Source of the DNA: Virgibacillus sp. MSJ-26
GTDB taxonomy: Bacteria; Bacillota; Bacilli; Bacillales; Amphibacillaceae
Length of the DNA: 56,896 nt
Reading direction: 5' to 3'
Assembly: GCF_018918075.1 (NCBI RefSeq)
Contig: NZ_JAHLPW010000022.1
Location: forward strand, 1-56,896
Part shown: positions 17,111 through 26,307 of the stretch, piece by piece
How positions within the stretch are numbered: position 1 is the first letter of the stretch
How the letters are laid out: each line of letters starts with the position of its first letter
Made by a program: the position numbers and the translations under genes
Notes under the pieces: model-generated
Told to the model about the DNA's origin: nothing
The model's input: the letters and a program-made list of their open reading frames with translations, nothing else
Database searches by the model: none

Positions 17111-17506
17111 ATGATCCGAGTTATTGTTGTCGATGATCACGATATCGTGCGTAAGGGGATAATCGCTTATCTACAAACAGATCAGGAAATTAATGTGGTA
17201 GGGCAGGCTTCAAGTGGGAACGAAGGAGCCGATTTAATTATAAAAGAAAAACCCGATGTTGTTCTAATGGATCTAATTATGGAAAACGGTAATGGAATTG
17301 AAGCGACACAAAGAGTAATGGAAAATTATCCAGAATGCAAAATTATTATTTTGACGAGTTATTATGATGATGAACAAGTATTTCCTGCGATAGAAGCTGG
17401 GGCGTTTAGTTATATGTTGAAGACGTCTTCCGGAGATGAAATTATTACTGCTATAAAAAAGTCAATACAAGGTGAAAATGTTATTGAACCCAAGGTAGGA
17501 AAATGA
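17111..17506 (+). CDS. liaR: LiaR-type response regulator, receiver half of a frameshifted gene
   Basis: These 131 residues form a complete receiver domain: DDHDIVRKG, phospho-acceptor Asp in VVLMDLIMENGNG, and the conserved K in YMLKTSS. The frame stops at TGA 17504-17506 just after EPKVGK. Full-length LiaR proteins (about 210 residues) continue here into a LuxR-type DNA-binding domain, which is found one frame over at 17503. Restoring one A in the AAA run at 17501-17503 would fuse both. GAGGAGGAG precedes the ATG at 17111. The gene is either broken, split with coupled translation, or affected by a sequencing error. Confidence 0.85.
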   Translation: MIRVIVVDDHDIVRKGIIAYLQTDQEINVVGQASSGNEGADLIIKEKPDVVLMDLIMENGNGIEATQRVMENYPECKIIILTSYYDDEQVFPAIEAGAFSYMLKTSSGDEIITAIKKSIQGENVIEPKVGK

Positions 17507-17745
17507 TGGCTGGCTTTAAAAAAGAGGAGAAAAAGCTTCATACAGACTTAACAGATCGTGAGTTTGAAGTTCTTATCTGTATAGGTAACGGGATGACAAA
17601 CCAGGAGATAGGTGAAAAGTTATATATTGGAATCAAAACAGTTAAAACACATGTTAGCCATATATTATCTAAACTTGAGGTGAGTGATCGTACACAAGCA
17701 GCGGTATATGCCCATAGAAATCAACTATTAGAGGGGGAAGGGTAA
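17503..17745 (+). CDS. liaR: LiaR-type response regulator, DNA-binding half of a frameshifted gene
   Basis: These 80 residues hold a LuxR/FixJ helix-turn-helix: LTDREFEVLICIGNGMTNQE then IKTVKTHVSHILSKLEVSDR. The ATG at 17503 overlaps the upstream stop as ATGA, an arrangement that allows termination-reinitiation. If translated alone it would be a DNA-binding domain without phosphorylation control. The residues join the upstream receiver without loss of any conserved segment, which points to a recent single-base event. Confidence 0.8.
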   Translation: MMAGFKKEEKKLHTDLTDREFEVLICIGNGMTNQEIGEKLYIGIKTVKTHVSHILSKLEVSDRTQAAVYAHRNQLLEGEG

Positions 17746-17822
17746 TTTATAATCTCTCTTTTTTTGTTTTTTTATATGGATGATGTATAATTAAATAGAT
17801 TATTAAAAAGGGGAACGTTTAT

Positions 17823-18230
17823 ATGCAAAAACAAAGTCAAACTGAGAATCTTATGTTGTTGATTTGGATACAAGCTTTACTGGCTGTTGCTGGTAGTTTG
17901 TATTTTTCTGAGATAAAAGGTTATGTACCATGTGAACTTTGTTGGATCCAGCGAATTTTTATGTATCCTTTAGTTATTATATATGGTATTGCCTTATTAA
18001 AAAGAGATATAAAAATAGCATTACCGGGTTTGATTTTAAGTGGCATTGGCATGTTTATATCAGCTTATCATTATTTACTTCAAAAATGGCCAGCACTCCA
18101 ACAGGCTGGAGATACGTGTGGGATTATTCCATGTAATACAGAATATATAAATTACCTAGGATTTATAACAATACCCTTTTTAGCGGGTGTGGCATTTATC
18201 GTTATATTCGTTATTCACATACTAATTTAA
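17823..18230 (+). CDS. bdbC: BdbC/DsbB-type thiol-disulfide oxidoreductase
   Basis: This 135-residue four-helix membrane protein has the two redox pairs of the DsbB family: CELC in YVPCELCWIQRIFMYPL, and C..C in GDTCGIIPCNTEY. It transfers electrons from an extracytoplasmic thiol oxidase to quinone and supports disulfide formation, which in B. subtilis matters for competence proteins. The ATG at 17823 follows AAAAGGGGAACG. The next gene, 30 bp downstream, encodes a thioredoxin-fold partner. Confidence 0.9.
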   Translation: MQKQSQTENLMLLIWIQALLAVAGSLYFSEIKGYVPCELCWIQRIFMYPLVIIYGIALLKRDIKIALPGLILSGIGMFISAYHYLLQKWPALQQAGDTCGIIPCNTEYINYLGFITIPFLAGVAFIVIFVIHILI

Positions 18231-18259
18231 AACATGTAAGGTAGGGAGGCATTACATAA

Positions 18260-18739
18260 ATGAGAAATAAAATGATTATTATCATTGGTGCGATTGTTGT
18301 ATTATTCGGAGCGCTATATTTTATAAATGATTATAAGAACAAGCAAACTATCGAAAATAATGAAAATCCATATGGAGATAAAAAGTTAGAACAGTCAACA
18401 ATTGCTCAATTGGATGATCCTCTATACAATAATCAAATTATGCCAGAGGAACTTAAAGAAGAGGTCGAGAGCGGTGAACCAGTGACGGTTTATTTTTATA
18501 GTCCTGAATGCATCCATTGTCAAAATACAACCCCTGTCCTTGTTCCCGTAACTGAAGACTTAGATATCGATGTCGTTAAGTTGAATTTACTTGAATTCCC
18601 TGCGGAGTGGGATAATTGGAATATAGAAAAAACCCCGACACTCGTTCATTATGATGATTCCGAAGAGGTCGCTCGTATAATAGGGGAACGAACAGAAGAG
18701 GAATTTCAGGCATTTTTCAATGAATATGTGATTGATTAA
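18260..18739 (+). CDS. Membrane-anchored thioredoxin-like protein, partner of BdbC
   Basis: This 159-residue protein has an N-terminal membrane helix (about 5-22), a linker, and a thioredoxin fold with active site YSPECIHCQNTTP and the cis-proline region EKTPTLVHYDD. The fold is a plain thioredoxin rather than the larger DsbA-like BdbD that accompanies BdbC in B. subtilis. It probably works outside the membrane as the oxidase or carrier re-oxidised by the upstream BdbC (inference from adjacency). GGGAGG precedes the ATG at 18260. Confidence 0.82.
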   Translation: MRNKMIIIIGAIVVLFGALYFINDYKNKQTIENNENPYGDKKLEQSTIAQLDDPLYNNQIMPEELKEEVESGEPVTVYFYSPECIHCQNTTPVLVPVTEDLDIDVVKLNLLEFPAEWDNWNIEKTPTLVHYDDSEEVARIIGERTEEEFQAFFNEYVID

Positions 18740-18741
18740 GT

Positions 18742-18788
18742 AACAGGCTAGTTTGATGGATTATACCATTGGACTAGCCTGTTTTTAT
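18742..18788. terminator. Bidirectional terminator between the thioredoxin-like gene and hmoB
   Basis: AACAGGCTAGT pairs with ACTAGCCTGTT and is followed by TTTATTTTAG. The loop spans about 20 bases. Confidence 0.85.
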
Positions 18789-18802
18789 TTTAGTTATAAG
18801 AA

Positions 18803-19312
18803 TTATATATTATCATCATCATCTAGATCATACATAGTATAAGTGTTTAAAAACGGTTGTTCCATAAAATACGCCGGCTGTTTAGCAGTAAAGGCTTCTT
18901 GTGCATTGGAGAATGCATCAGAGTTTTTCCAAGCTTCATAATCCTTTTCTGATGCCCATTGCGTTAAGATGATGTATGTATTTCCATCTAAAGGCTTTAA
19001 TAGGCGAAACGCTTGGAAGCCTTTTACCGAATCTAAGTTTTGCTGTATTTTATTAAAACTTGTTTCAAAAATGGGTTTAGCTTCGTCGGCTACCGGAATA
19101 TTATTCATGGCAATATATCCTTTTTCCTGGATGTCACCTGAATTTAAAAGAATATCATAGCTCCTCCCAGCAGCAAAGATACTTTTCTTATCATCTTCAT
19201 AATATGCTAGAGTGCTAGAGTCACCAACCATTAAATAAATTGTCAGTTGGACATGTTTCTCAGTAAGTTTGAATAAAAAGTCAACCGTTCCATTAGTCAT
19301 GTGAGCGTTCAT
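18803..19312 (-). CDS. hmoB: Haem-degrading monooxygenase HmoB (YhgC-like)
   Basis: This 169-residue protein has a C-terminal antibiotic-biosynthesis-monooxygenase domain (about 65-160, with FNKIQQNLDSVKGFQAFRLL and TQWASEKDYEAWKNSDAF). This is the IsdG/HmoB fold that opens haem to release iron. An N-terminal extension of about 60 residues is as in B. subtilis HmoB. The start at 19312 (MNAHMTNG) is six bases after AAGGAGAG. The gene precedes divergent pbpF, as yhgC does in B. subtilis. Confidence 0.87.
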   Translation of the reverse strand: MNAHMTNGTVDFLFKLTEKHVQLTIYLMVGDSSTLAYYEDDKKSIFAAGRSYDILLNSGDIQEKGYIAMNNIPVADEAKPIFETSFNKIQQNLDSVKGFQAFRLLKPLDGNTYIILTQWASEKDYEAWKNSDAFSNAQEAFTAKQPAYFMEQPFLNTYTMYDLDDDDNI

Positions 19313-19471
19313 TAGAAACTCTCCTTTTAAAATCACCTTTCTCTGTATAATACCCGAATTTCAATGACACTAGCCATCCTTTAGATGTTTTTTATTACCA
19401 TTCTGTGTATATCCATTCATCCATGTAGAAAAATGTCGTATAATGGAATAGATTTAACGCGAGGTGAATAT

Positions 19472-21640
19472 ATGGAAACACGCATGGATCGTCATCGAGT
19501 TCCTTTACTATCATTAAAAGACAAGCTGCTCATACTGTTCATTACGATCATAATATGTATGAGTGCCTTAGGATATATGATTATTTATTTCGGTGGTGTC
19601 TTTATTGTCGATAAAGAAGAGTTGACATTAGATGCAACTACGACACTCGTCACAACAGAAGGGGACATGGTCGGACAATTGTATCAAGAAAATAGGACAC
19701 TTATCGGATTAGACGATATACCAGAATATGTCATTGATGCCTATATTGCCGTAGAAGATAGACGTTTTTATCAACATGATGGAATCGATTATCAATCTAT
19801 ATTTAGAGCTGTTTATCGAGATATTATGACTGGCAGCAAGGCGGAAGGTGGAAGCACAATTACGCAGCAATTGGCAAAAAATCTATTTTTAACTAATGAT
19901 AAAACATGGCTACGAAAAACTAAAGAGGTCATGGCTGCGATCTATTTAGAAAGACATTATAGCAAGGATGAGATTTTAGAGCTGTATTTAAATAAAATTT
20001 ATTTTGGCAGTGGTGTTTATGGTATTGAAACAGCCTCACAAAAGTTTTTTTCAAAACCAGCAAAAGAACTGACGTTAGAAGAAGGCGCGCTGCTTGCAGG
20101 CTTAGCAAAGGCTCCTAATGGCTATTCACCAATTAATCACCCTGATAAGTCGATTGAACGAAGGAATACAGTTTTAAAAGTCATGGAAAAACAAGAAAAA
20201 ATCACAACAGATGAGTTGCAGGAAGCGGAAGCTAAGCCACTTAGTATAGAGGTTAGTAAACAAGAAGAAAGACCTTGGGTTGACAGTTATGTTGATCTGG
20301 TTATGAAAGAAGCGGCTGAAAAGTACAATTTAACTGTTGCTGATTTACAAAGTGGAGGTTATCGCATTGTTGTAAATATGGATAAAAATGCTCAACAAGC
20401 CGTGTATACACGTTTTCAAGATGATAACTATTTCCCGGGTAATACGGAAGGTGTAGAAGGTGCTTTTATTATGAAAGAACCAAAAACTGGGGAGATAAAA
20501 GTGGCTATTGGTGGAAGGGATTACCATTTAGGGGAGTTGAATCGACTAAATGTTAATCGACAGCCAGGTTCAACTTTTAAACCCATTGCTGTATATGGAC
20601 CTGCTCTAATGACAGGAGATTATAAACCTTATTCTCTTTTGCCTGATCGCCAGGTAGACAGCGAGACTTATGGTGTGAAGAATGCAAATCAGGAATATGA
20701 TAATATTGTTTCGCTTTATTCTGCTCTAGTGAAGTCTAAGAACACATCGTCGACTTGGATGTTGGATCAAATAGGAATAGATTATTCAAAAGAGTATTTA
20801 GAAAAAATGGGGATGGACATTCCAGACGACGGCTTGGCCATCGCATTAGGTGGTTTGGATGAAGGAGTAACGCCATTTAATATGGTTGATGCTTACAGTG
20901 CTTTCGCGAATAATGGAACTATTGTCGAATCATCAACAATTAATGAAATATACAACTCGGATGATCAACGGATTGACCAAGAGGACAGGCAAACAACCGA
21001 TGTCTTTTCATCACAAGTTGCTTGGAATATGACTGAAATGTTGTCTTACACCGCTAAATATGGGACAGCAAGTGCAGGAGATTATGCAGGTAATTTAGCT
21101 GGGAAAACAGGAACAACTCAGCATCCATTAGTTGACGGGGAAAATAAGGATGCTTGGTTTGTAGGTTATACGCCTAACATGGTTACAGCAATGTGGATGG
21201 GATACGATACATCCGATAAAGATCATTATCTAACAGGGGGAAGTGCATATCCGACTCGACTTACAAAAGACATACTGACTGAGTTAAAGGGCAATCTTGC
21301 ATTGGGTGATGATTTTAAGAGGCCAGAAAACGTTCAAGCTTTACCTGATCCAATCCAATTACCGGTTATTTCAGATGTTCAAGGCAAGGTTGGACTTGGA
21401 GGAAACTCTTTAATGAAAGGTGAATTAACGTGGACGGGCTCTGATGATGAGCGAGTAGTTTATCGAATTTATAAACAAAAGTCTGGGATTGATGAGAGGA
21501 TTGGGGAAGTCGAGGGGCAAAATAGTTATACGATTACAGGGCTTTCTTTACTTCAGACTAACTCTTATTACGTCGTGCCTTATGATCCACTAACAAAACT
21601 GGAAGGTAAGCATTCAGAAGCTGTTGAGTTGTCATTCTAA
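19472..21640 (+). CDS. pbpF: Bifunctional class A penicillin-binding protein PbpF
   Basis: This 722-residue membrane protein polymerises and cross-links peptidoglycan. After one N-terminal helix, the GT51 domain shows EDRRFYQHDGID and GGSTITQQLAKNLFL. The transpeptidase domain shows catalytic SxxK in QPGSTFKPI, SKN in ALVKSKNTS, and KTG in LAGKTGTTQ. A fibronectin-III-like tail of about 80 residues follows. Start ATG 19472 has GAGGTG five bases upstream. Length is close to B. subtilis PbpF (714), and the hmoB-pbpF pair is syntenic. Confidence 0.93.
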   Translation: METRMDRHRVPLLSLKDKLLILFITIIICMSALGYMIIYFGGVFIVDKEELTLDATTTLVTTEGDMVGQLYQENRTLIGLDDIPEYVIDAYIAVEDRRFYQHDGIDYQSIFRAVYRDIMTGSKAEGGSTITQQLAKNLFLTNDKTWLRKTKEVMAAIYLERHYSKDEILELYLNKIYFGSGVYGIETASQKFFSKPAKELTLEEGALLAGLAKAPNGYSPINHPDKSIERRNTVLKVMEKQEKITTDELQEAEAKPLSIEVSKQEERPWVDSYVDLVMKEAAEKYNLTVADLQSGGYRIVVNMDKNAQQAVYTRFQDDNYFPGNTEGVEGAFIMKEPKTGEIKVAIGGRDYHLGELNRLNVNRQPGSTFKPIAVYGPALMTGDYKPYSLLPDRQVDSETYGVKNANQEYDNIVSLYSALVKSKNTSSTWMLDQIGIDYSKEYLEKMGMDIPDDGLAIALGGLDEGVTPFNMVDAYSAFANNGTIVESSTINEIYNSDDQRIDQEDRQTTDVFSSQVAWNMTEMLSYTAKYGTASAGDYAGNLAGKTGTTQHPLVDGENKDAWFVGYTPNMVTAMWMGYDTSDKDHYLTGGSAYPTRLTKDILTELKGNLALGDDFKRPENVQALPDPIQLPVISDVQGKVGLGGNSLMKGELTWTGSDDERVVYRIYKQKSGIDERIGEVEGQNSYTITGLSLLQTNSYYVVPYDPLTKLEGKHSEAVELSF

Positions 21641-21680
21641 CCATAGATGTGTATATCAAATCAATAAACTATTTTAAGGC

Positions 21681-21723
21681 AAAAAAAGGGGCTAAATCTT
21701 AATTGATTTAGCCTCTGATTTTT
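21681..21723. terminator. Bidirectional terminator between pbpF and pepF
   Basis: AGGGGCTAAATC pairs with GATTTAGCCTCT, with A and T tracts at the two sides. Confidence 0.85.
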
Positions 21724-23524
21724 AATTATAACTTTTTACTAACTCATCAATTAACGAGCCTACATGGGCGACTGCTGCCTTGATGGTATCTGGTTTTGAC
21801 ATATCTATACCAGCTTTTTTAATTAGATCTAATGGTTTCAAAGTGCCACCAGCTTTAAGCACTTCTAACCAACGATCAACGGCAGGTTGACCTTCTTTGA
21901 GGATTTGCTGAGACATAGCTGTTGAAACAGTGAGCCCAGCCGAATACGTATATGGATATAATCCCATATAGTAGTGAGGTTGGCGCATCCATGTCAAGCT
22001 TGCTCCTTCGTCAATAGTGACGGTATTACCCCAGAAATTTTCCAATGCTTCTTTCTTTTGTTCAGACAAGACGCTGGCTGTTAAAGGAACTCCCTTTTCC
22101 GCTAACGCATAGATGCGTCGTTGATATTCACCCTCAAGTAAATGAGTTACAAAGTTGTGATAATAAGTTCCGAGTAATTGGCTAATGACCCAGCGTTTCA
22201 TTCTTTTATCGTCCGTCTTTTCGAGCAAATGATTAGCGAGAAGCATCTCATTCATTGTTGACGGTGCTTCTACAAAATAAGTTGACGGACGTGTATTAAC
22301 AAGTTCTTGATTCTTGCCTGCCAAATAAAAATGTCCAGCATGTCCAAGTTCATGCGCCAACACAAAAGCACCACGCATTGTATCTGTCCATGTGATTAAA
22401 ATATATGGATGAACACCATATGGACTAGAGCAAAATGCTCCTGTAGATTTTCCAATGTTATCGGCGTAGTCTACCCAACGTTCATTTAAACCTTTTTTCA
22501 TAATCTCACTATATTCCGGGCCCATCACTTTTAAAGCATCCAGAATAGTAGATTTTGCCTCTTCAAAGGTCGTTTTAGGGTTGAATTCGGGATCTAATGG
22601 TGCTTGTAAGTCACAAAATTTTAGTTCATCAACACCAAGTTGATCCTTTAATAATTTTGCATACTTTCTCATATGTGGTGCTAATTCTTCTTGAATAATG
22701 TTAAGTTGATTTTCATACATCGTTTTAGTCACTTGTTGAGGGTGCAGTAACATATCAATCACAGAATCGTAGTTACGAAGACGCGCCATTGTGACTTGTT
22801 TTGTCACTTCGGTTGCATATGTTGCTGCATATGTATTTTTATATTGATTCAGTGTATGAACAAATGAATCGAATGCCTTTCTTCTGAGTGGCGTATTAGG
22901 CGATAGTTCATACCGATCCTCATATAAAGCAAATGACATAGGATACTCTTGACCATCATTATCATGAATTGGATTAAATTGCATATCTGCAGACTTGCTT
23001 CGTTCATATATCATCATCGGTGCGTCATGAACTTCACTTAATGCAGCTAAGGTTTCTTCGATTTCAGGAGAAAGAGTATAAGGTTTTTTCTCTAAAATAT
23101 CGTCAAGCATCTTTTCATACGTTCTTAACTTTGTATTCTCACTCATGAATTGCTTTAATGTATCACTTGAAATAGTTAATAATTCTGATTCGATAAATGA
23201 GAGTTTTGCTCCAATTGATGCAAGTGCCGAGGCAACTTTAGCAGAGTCACGCTGGTTCTCTGGATCGGATCCATCAGCATTTGAACGCAGACTAGCATAA
23301 GTTGCGACACGAATGACTCTCTTTTGAAAGTCGGCGAGCGTTGTTAAACAATTTAAAAGTGTCTCTGCATCCTCACCCAACTTACCTCTGAATTTCGTCA
23401 CTTCTTGAACATCGTTTTGAATGGATTGCAATTCGTTTTCCCATTTGTTGTGGGAAGTAAATAAATCTGATAAATCCCAAGTTTGCTCCACAGGAACCTC
23501 AGAGCGCTTCAGTCTTTCAGTCAT
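21722..23524 (-). CDS. pepF: Oligoendopeptidase F (M3B metallopeptidase)
   Basis: This 600-residue cytosolic zinc peptidase degrades short oligopeptides. The metal site is VLAHELGHAGHFY (HExxH), with the third ligand in the helix following FVEAPSTMNEML. The C-terminal YMGLYPYTYSAGL is typical of M3B enzymes. The ATG at 23524 has AAAGGGG eight bases upstream. Length fits the family. No operon partner is evident. Confidence 0.93.
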   Translation of the reverse strand: MTERLKRSEVPVEQTWDLSDLFTSHNKWENELQSIQNDVQEVTKFRGKLGEDAETLLNCLTTLADFQKRVIRVATYASLRSNADGSDPENQRDSAKVASALASIGAKLSFIESELLTISSDTLKQFMSENTKLRTYEKMLDDILEKKPYTLSPEIEETLAALSEVHDAPMMIYERSKSADMQFNPIHDNDGQEYPMSFALYEDRYELSPNTPLRRKAFDSFVHTLNQYKNTYAATYATEVTKQVTMARLRNYDSVIDMLLHPQQVTKTMYENQLNIIQEELAPHMRKYAKLLKDQLGVDELKFCDLQAPLDPEFNPKTTFEEAKSTILDALKVMGPEYSEIMKKGLNERWVDYADNIGKSTGAFCSSPYGVHPYILITWTDTMRGAFVLAHELGHAGHFYLAGKNQELVNTRPSTYFVEAPSTMNEMLLANHLLEKTDDKRMKRWVISQLLGTYYHNFVTHLLEGEYQRRIYALAEKGVPLTASVLSEQKKEALENFWGNTVTIDEGASLTWMRQPHYYMGLYPYTYSAGLTVSTAMSQQILKEGQPAVDRWLEVLKAGGTLKPLDLIKKAGIDMSKPDTIKAAVAHVGSLIDELVKSYN

Positions 23525-23633
23525 ACAAATAACCCCTTTCTAAAACTACTTCGTTACTCTAAATAATTATAGTATAAAATGAATCAAAATGATACGATTT
23601 TTCAATAAATTTTAAAAGAGCACTTCTTTTCAA

Positions 23634-23662
23634 AGAAAAAAACAGCTATTTGGGATAGCTGT
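23634..23662 (-). terminator. Terminator of the yhfH transcript
   Basis: On the minus strand ACAGCTAT and ATAGCTGT form a stem with a five-base loop, followed by seven T residues. Confidence 0.85.
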
Positions 23663-23750
23663 GATTAGAAAATTATTAACGTGTTATAATACAAAGTAAA
23701 ATTGTTACATCGCTATTCTGTCTTTATAGCGAATCCATTTTTCTATTAAA

Positions 23751-23879
23751 TTATCTAGCAGGGTGATCACATTCATCGCAAATATTCCCATAACAATCGG
23801 CCTTTTCAACCATAGGATGACCACAGTGACGACAAATCTTATCAGGCAAATTACGGAAAAACTCAAGAACGTTTATCAT
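23751..23879 (-). CDS. yhfH: YhfH family zinc-ribbon miniprotein
   Basis: This 42-residue protein has two CxxC knuckles (CRHC at 16-19 and CDEC at 34-37) and an extra Cys in the CYGN motif at 29, the pattern of the tiny YhfH family. AAAGGGG lies six bases before the ATG at 23879, and a strong terminator follows about 90 bp after the stop. In B. subtilis yhfH also lies next to yhfI. Zinc binding is inferred from the cysteines; the role is unknown. Confidence 0.82.
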   Translation of the reverse strand: MINVLEFFRNLPDKICRHCGHPMVEKADCYGNICDECDHPAR

Positions 23880-23982
23880 TTATATCCCCTTTCCCCTATG
23901 CTTAAGAAGCATTGTACTATAACAGTATGCAACAAGTCAATGCTGTGTTACAACATATTATCAAAAGCTTATACGACCGATT

Positions 23983-24075
23983 AGCCCCGACAAGCTTAAG
24001 CAGAAAACCGTAGTGGCGGTCTTTTGCCACGTAGATTTAATGCTTAAGACCTCGAGGGGCTGGTCGTATAAGCTA
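23983..24075. repeat. Single repeat family B element near yhfH/yhfI
   Basis: This copy has the same core as the array at 16718 (AGCCCCGACAAG ... CTCGAGGGGCT), but its outer arms are AGCTTATACGACC and GGTCGTATAAGCT. The two arms match each other 13/13 while differing in sequence from the 16.7-kb arms. Confidence 0.9.
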
Positions 24076-24340
24076 GCCGACACGAAAGCTTATACGCCTG
24101 GTTAGCAACGTAAATCCAGATAGGGTAAAGCAGCTACCCTCCCTGGAATACGATTCAAGAAAAAATCCAGGGAGGATAAAACAGATGCACCAGCCGAAAT
24201 GTGGTACCGGAACAATTTGGAGGACTTTTTCAGTGACTTCGAGTGATAGCTCGAGGAGGCTCAGCCGCAAAGAAGAATGAACCCCAATTCTTCTTTGCCC
24301 ACGGAAAGCGAGTATATTGCATGAACGACGCTTTTTTAAT
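24075..24340. repeat. Mosaic of family A border and family C fragment
   Basis: A family A-like border (AAGCTTATACGCCTGGTTAGC at 24087-24108, cut short) is followed at 24234-24320 by a family C piece (AGCTCGAGGAGGCTCAGCCG ... CCCACGGAAAGCG). Within that piece sits a perfect 11-bp hairpin CAAAGAAGAAT/ATTCTTCTTTG with an 8-base loop. Open frames here show no homology or start signals. Confidence 0.7.
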
Positions 24341-24396
24341 ATTAAACTTTCCACACTATATTCCGAATACCCAAAAATCAAAATGAGGTGTTTACA

Positions 24397-25128
24397 ATGA
24401 AATTAACTGTAATTGGTTGCTGGGGTGGATACCCGGCGCCGGGAGAAGCCACATCAGCATATCTAGTTGAAAAGGACGATTTTAATTTATTAATTGACGT
24501 GGGAAGTGGTGCATTATCCACGCTACAACAATATAAACATGTCATGGACATTGATGCCGTAATTGTTTCCCACTATCACGCGGACCACATAGCTGACATT
24601 GGTGTCTTACAGTATGCATGGTTGACTCAGTCCTATCTAAAAGACGTGGATGAAATCTTACCGATATATGGACATATGGAGGACGAAACTGGGTTTTCAA
24701 AACTAACGCATGACTTTACAGAGGGCGTGCCTTATGATCCCCATGCAACTTTAAATATAGGTCCATTTTCTATTTCCTTTTTAAAAACGAAGCATCCTGT
24801 ATCTTGTTATGGCATGCGAGTTTCAGATGGCCAAAAATCAATTGTATATACAGCTGATACAAGTTACCAAGACAGTTGGATTGAATTTAGTAAGGGGGCA
24901 GATCTTTTAATAACAGATTGCAATTTTTATGCAGAACAAGACGGAAGTGGTGCGGGCCATATGACAAGTGAAGAGGGAGGAAAAATCGCCAAAGAGGCCG
25001 AAGTGAAAGAACTTTTATTAAGTCATTTACCTCAATACGGGAACAGGGAACAATTGATAGAAGAAGCAAGTTACTATTATAAAGGCAAAATTCGACTAGC
25101 AAAAACTGGGTTAGTCTGGGGTGAGTAG
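24397..25128 (+). CDS. yhfI: MBL-fold metal-dependent hydrolase YhfI
   Basis: This 243-residue metallo-beta-lactamase-fold protein has HxHxDH in SHYHADHIADIG, an Asp in VYTADTSY and a late His in LLSHLPQYG, the full two-metal site. The length matches B. subtilis YhfI (244). ATG 24397 follows GAGGTG by six bases. Such enzymes hydrolyse phosphodiester or ester bonds; the substrate here is unknown. It is followed 95 bp later by lplJ, as in B. subtilis. Confidence 0.9.
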   Translation: MKLTVIGCWGGYPAPGEATSAYLVEKDDFNLLIDVGSGALSTLQQYKHVMDIDAVIVSHYHADHIADIGVLQYAWLTQSYLKDVDEILPIYGHMEDETGFSKLTHDFTEGVPYDPHATLNIGPFSISFLKTKHPVSCYGMRVSDGQKSIVYTADTSYQDSWIEFSKGADLLITDCNFYAEQDGSGAGHMTSEEGGKIAKEAEVKELLLSHLPQYGNREQLIEEASYYYKGKIRLAKTGLVWGE

Positions 25129-25223
25129 ATTGCGGGTAAAACCTATCTTTTGAATGTCCTCACTAATTGCATTAAAATAAATATGTATGAACTAGGAGAA
25201 ACGATATAGGAGGAAAATAGAAT

Positions 25224-26219
25224 ATGAAATTTATTGATAACAAAGGAATTACTGATCCAAGAATTAATTTAGCTCTAGAAGAATATATGTTAGAGAATTT
25301 CGGTGAAAAAGATACATATTTATTATTTTATGTAAACGAGCCTTCCATTATCATTGGGCGAAACCAAAATACTGTGGAAGAGATTAATACAGAATATGTG
25401 GATAAGAAAGGCATTAAAGTTGTACGCCGCCTGTCAGGTGGTGGAGCTGTTTATCACGATTTAGAAAATTTAAATTTCAGTTTTATTACTAAAGATGATG
25501 GGGATAGCTTCCATAACTTTGCTAAATTCACCAAGCCTCTTGTTGACGTATTAAATGAATTAGGTGTACCTGCAAAATTGGAAGGAAGAAACGACCTCGT
25601 TGTTGAAGGACGTAAGATATCAGGGAATGCCATGTATTCCACTAAAGGGCGAATGTTCAGCCATGGGACATTAATGCTCGACTCCGAAATTGAAGAAGTT
25701 GTAAAAGCTTTAAATGTCAATAAAGCAAAAATTGAATCAAAAGGTATTAAGTCAATTCGTAGCCGAGTTGCTAATATCTCAGAATTCCTAGATGAAAAAA
25801 TCACAATTGAAACATTTAAAGAACTTATTTTAAAATACGTTTTTGACGTAGAAGATGTTAAAGATGTGCCTCAATATGAATTAACAGACGAAGATTGGGA
25901 AAACGTCCATAAAATATCTGAAAACCGTTATCAAAAGTGGGAATGGAACTATGGTAAATCTCCGAAATTTAACGTACAACAATCTCATAAATTTGCTTCT
26001 GGTCTTTTAGACGTACGTCTCGATGTTAAAAAAGGTATCATTGAAAACTGTATCATTTACGGCGACTTCTTTGGCCTTGGTGATGTTAGTGTCCTTGAGA
26101 ATAAACTGACAGGTGTCCGTCACGAAAGAAAAGCAATTGAAGAAGCACTCAGGGATATTGATGTTCCTTATTACCTAGGTAAAATAACGGAAGAAGATCT
26201 CATTAACTTAATTTATTAA
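25224..26219 (+). CDS. lplJ: Lipoate-protein ligase LplJ
   Basis: This 331-residue enzyme activates free lipoate with ATP and attaches it to E2/GcvH-type proteins. The BPL_LplA_LipB motif RRLSGGGAVYHD, the lysine in GRKISGNAMY, and a C-terminal accessory domain (from about 245) are all present. The length equals B. subtilis LplJ. ATG 25224 lies after GGAGG. It is probably transcribed with or just after yhfI. Confidence 0.95.
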   Translation: MKFIDNKGITDPRINLALEEYMLENFGEKDTYLLFYVNEPSIIIGRNQNTVEEINTEYVDKKGIKVVRRLSGGGAVYHDLENLNFSFITKDDGDSFHNFAKFTKPLVDVLNELGVPAKLEGRNDLVVEGRKISGNAMYSTKGRMFSHGTLMLDSEIEEVVKALNVNKAKIESKGIKSIRSRVANISEFLDEKITIETFKELILKYVFDVEDVKDVPQYELTDEDWENVHKISENRYQKWEWNYGKSPKFNVQQSHKFASGLLDVRLDVKKGIIENCIIYGDFFGLGDVSVLENKLTGVRHERKAIEEALRDIDVPYYLGKITEEDLINLIY

Positions 26220-26307
26220 TTTTTTGAAATAAGCCTGCCCAGCAAACGGTAGGTATGATATCGCTTTATAAATAAGTATAATAGAGTTTTATAAAAGGGC
26301 TGCATTC

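Noticed and set aside
24073..24381. Minus-strand open frame of 102 codons before yhfI
   Set aside because: It spans the repeat mosaic and overlaps the yhfI upstream region. The protein is low in features and lacks a start signal.
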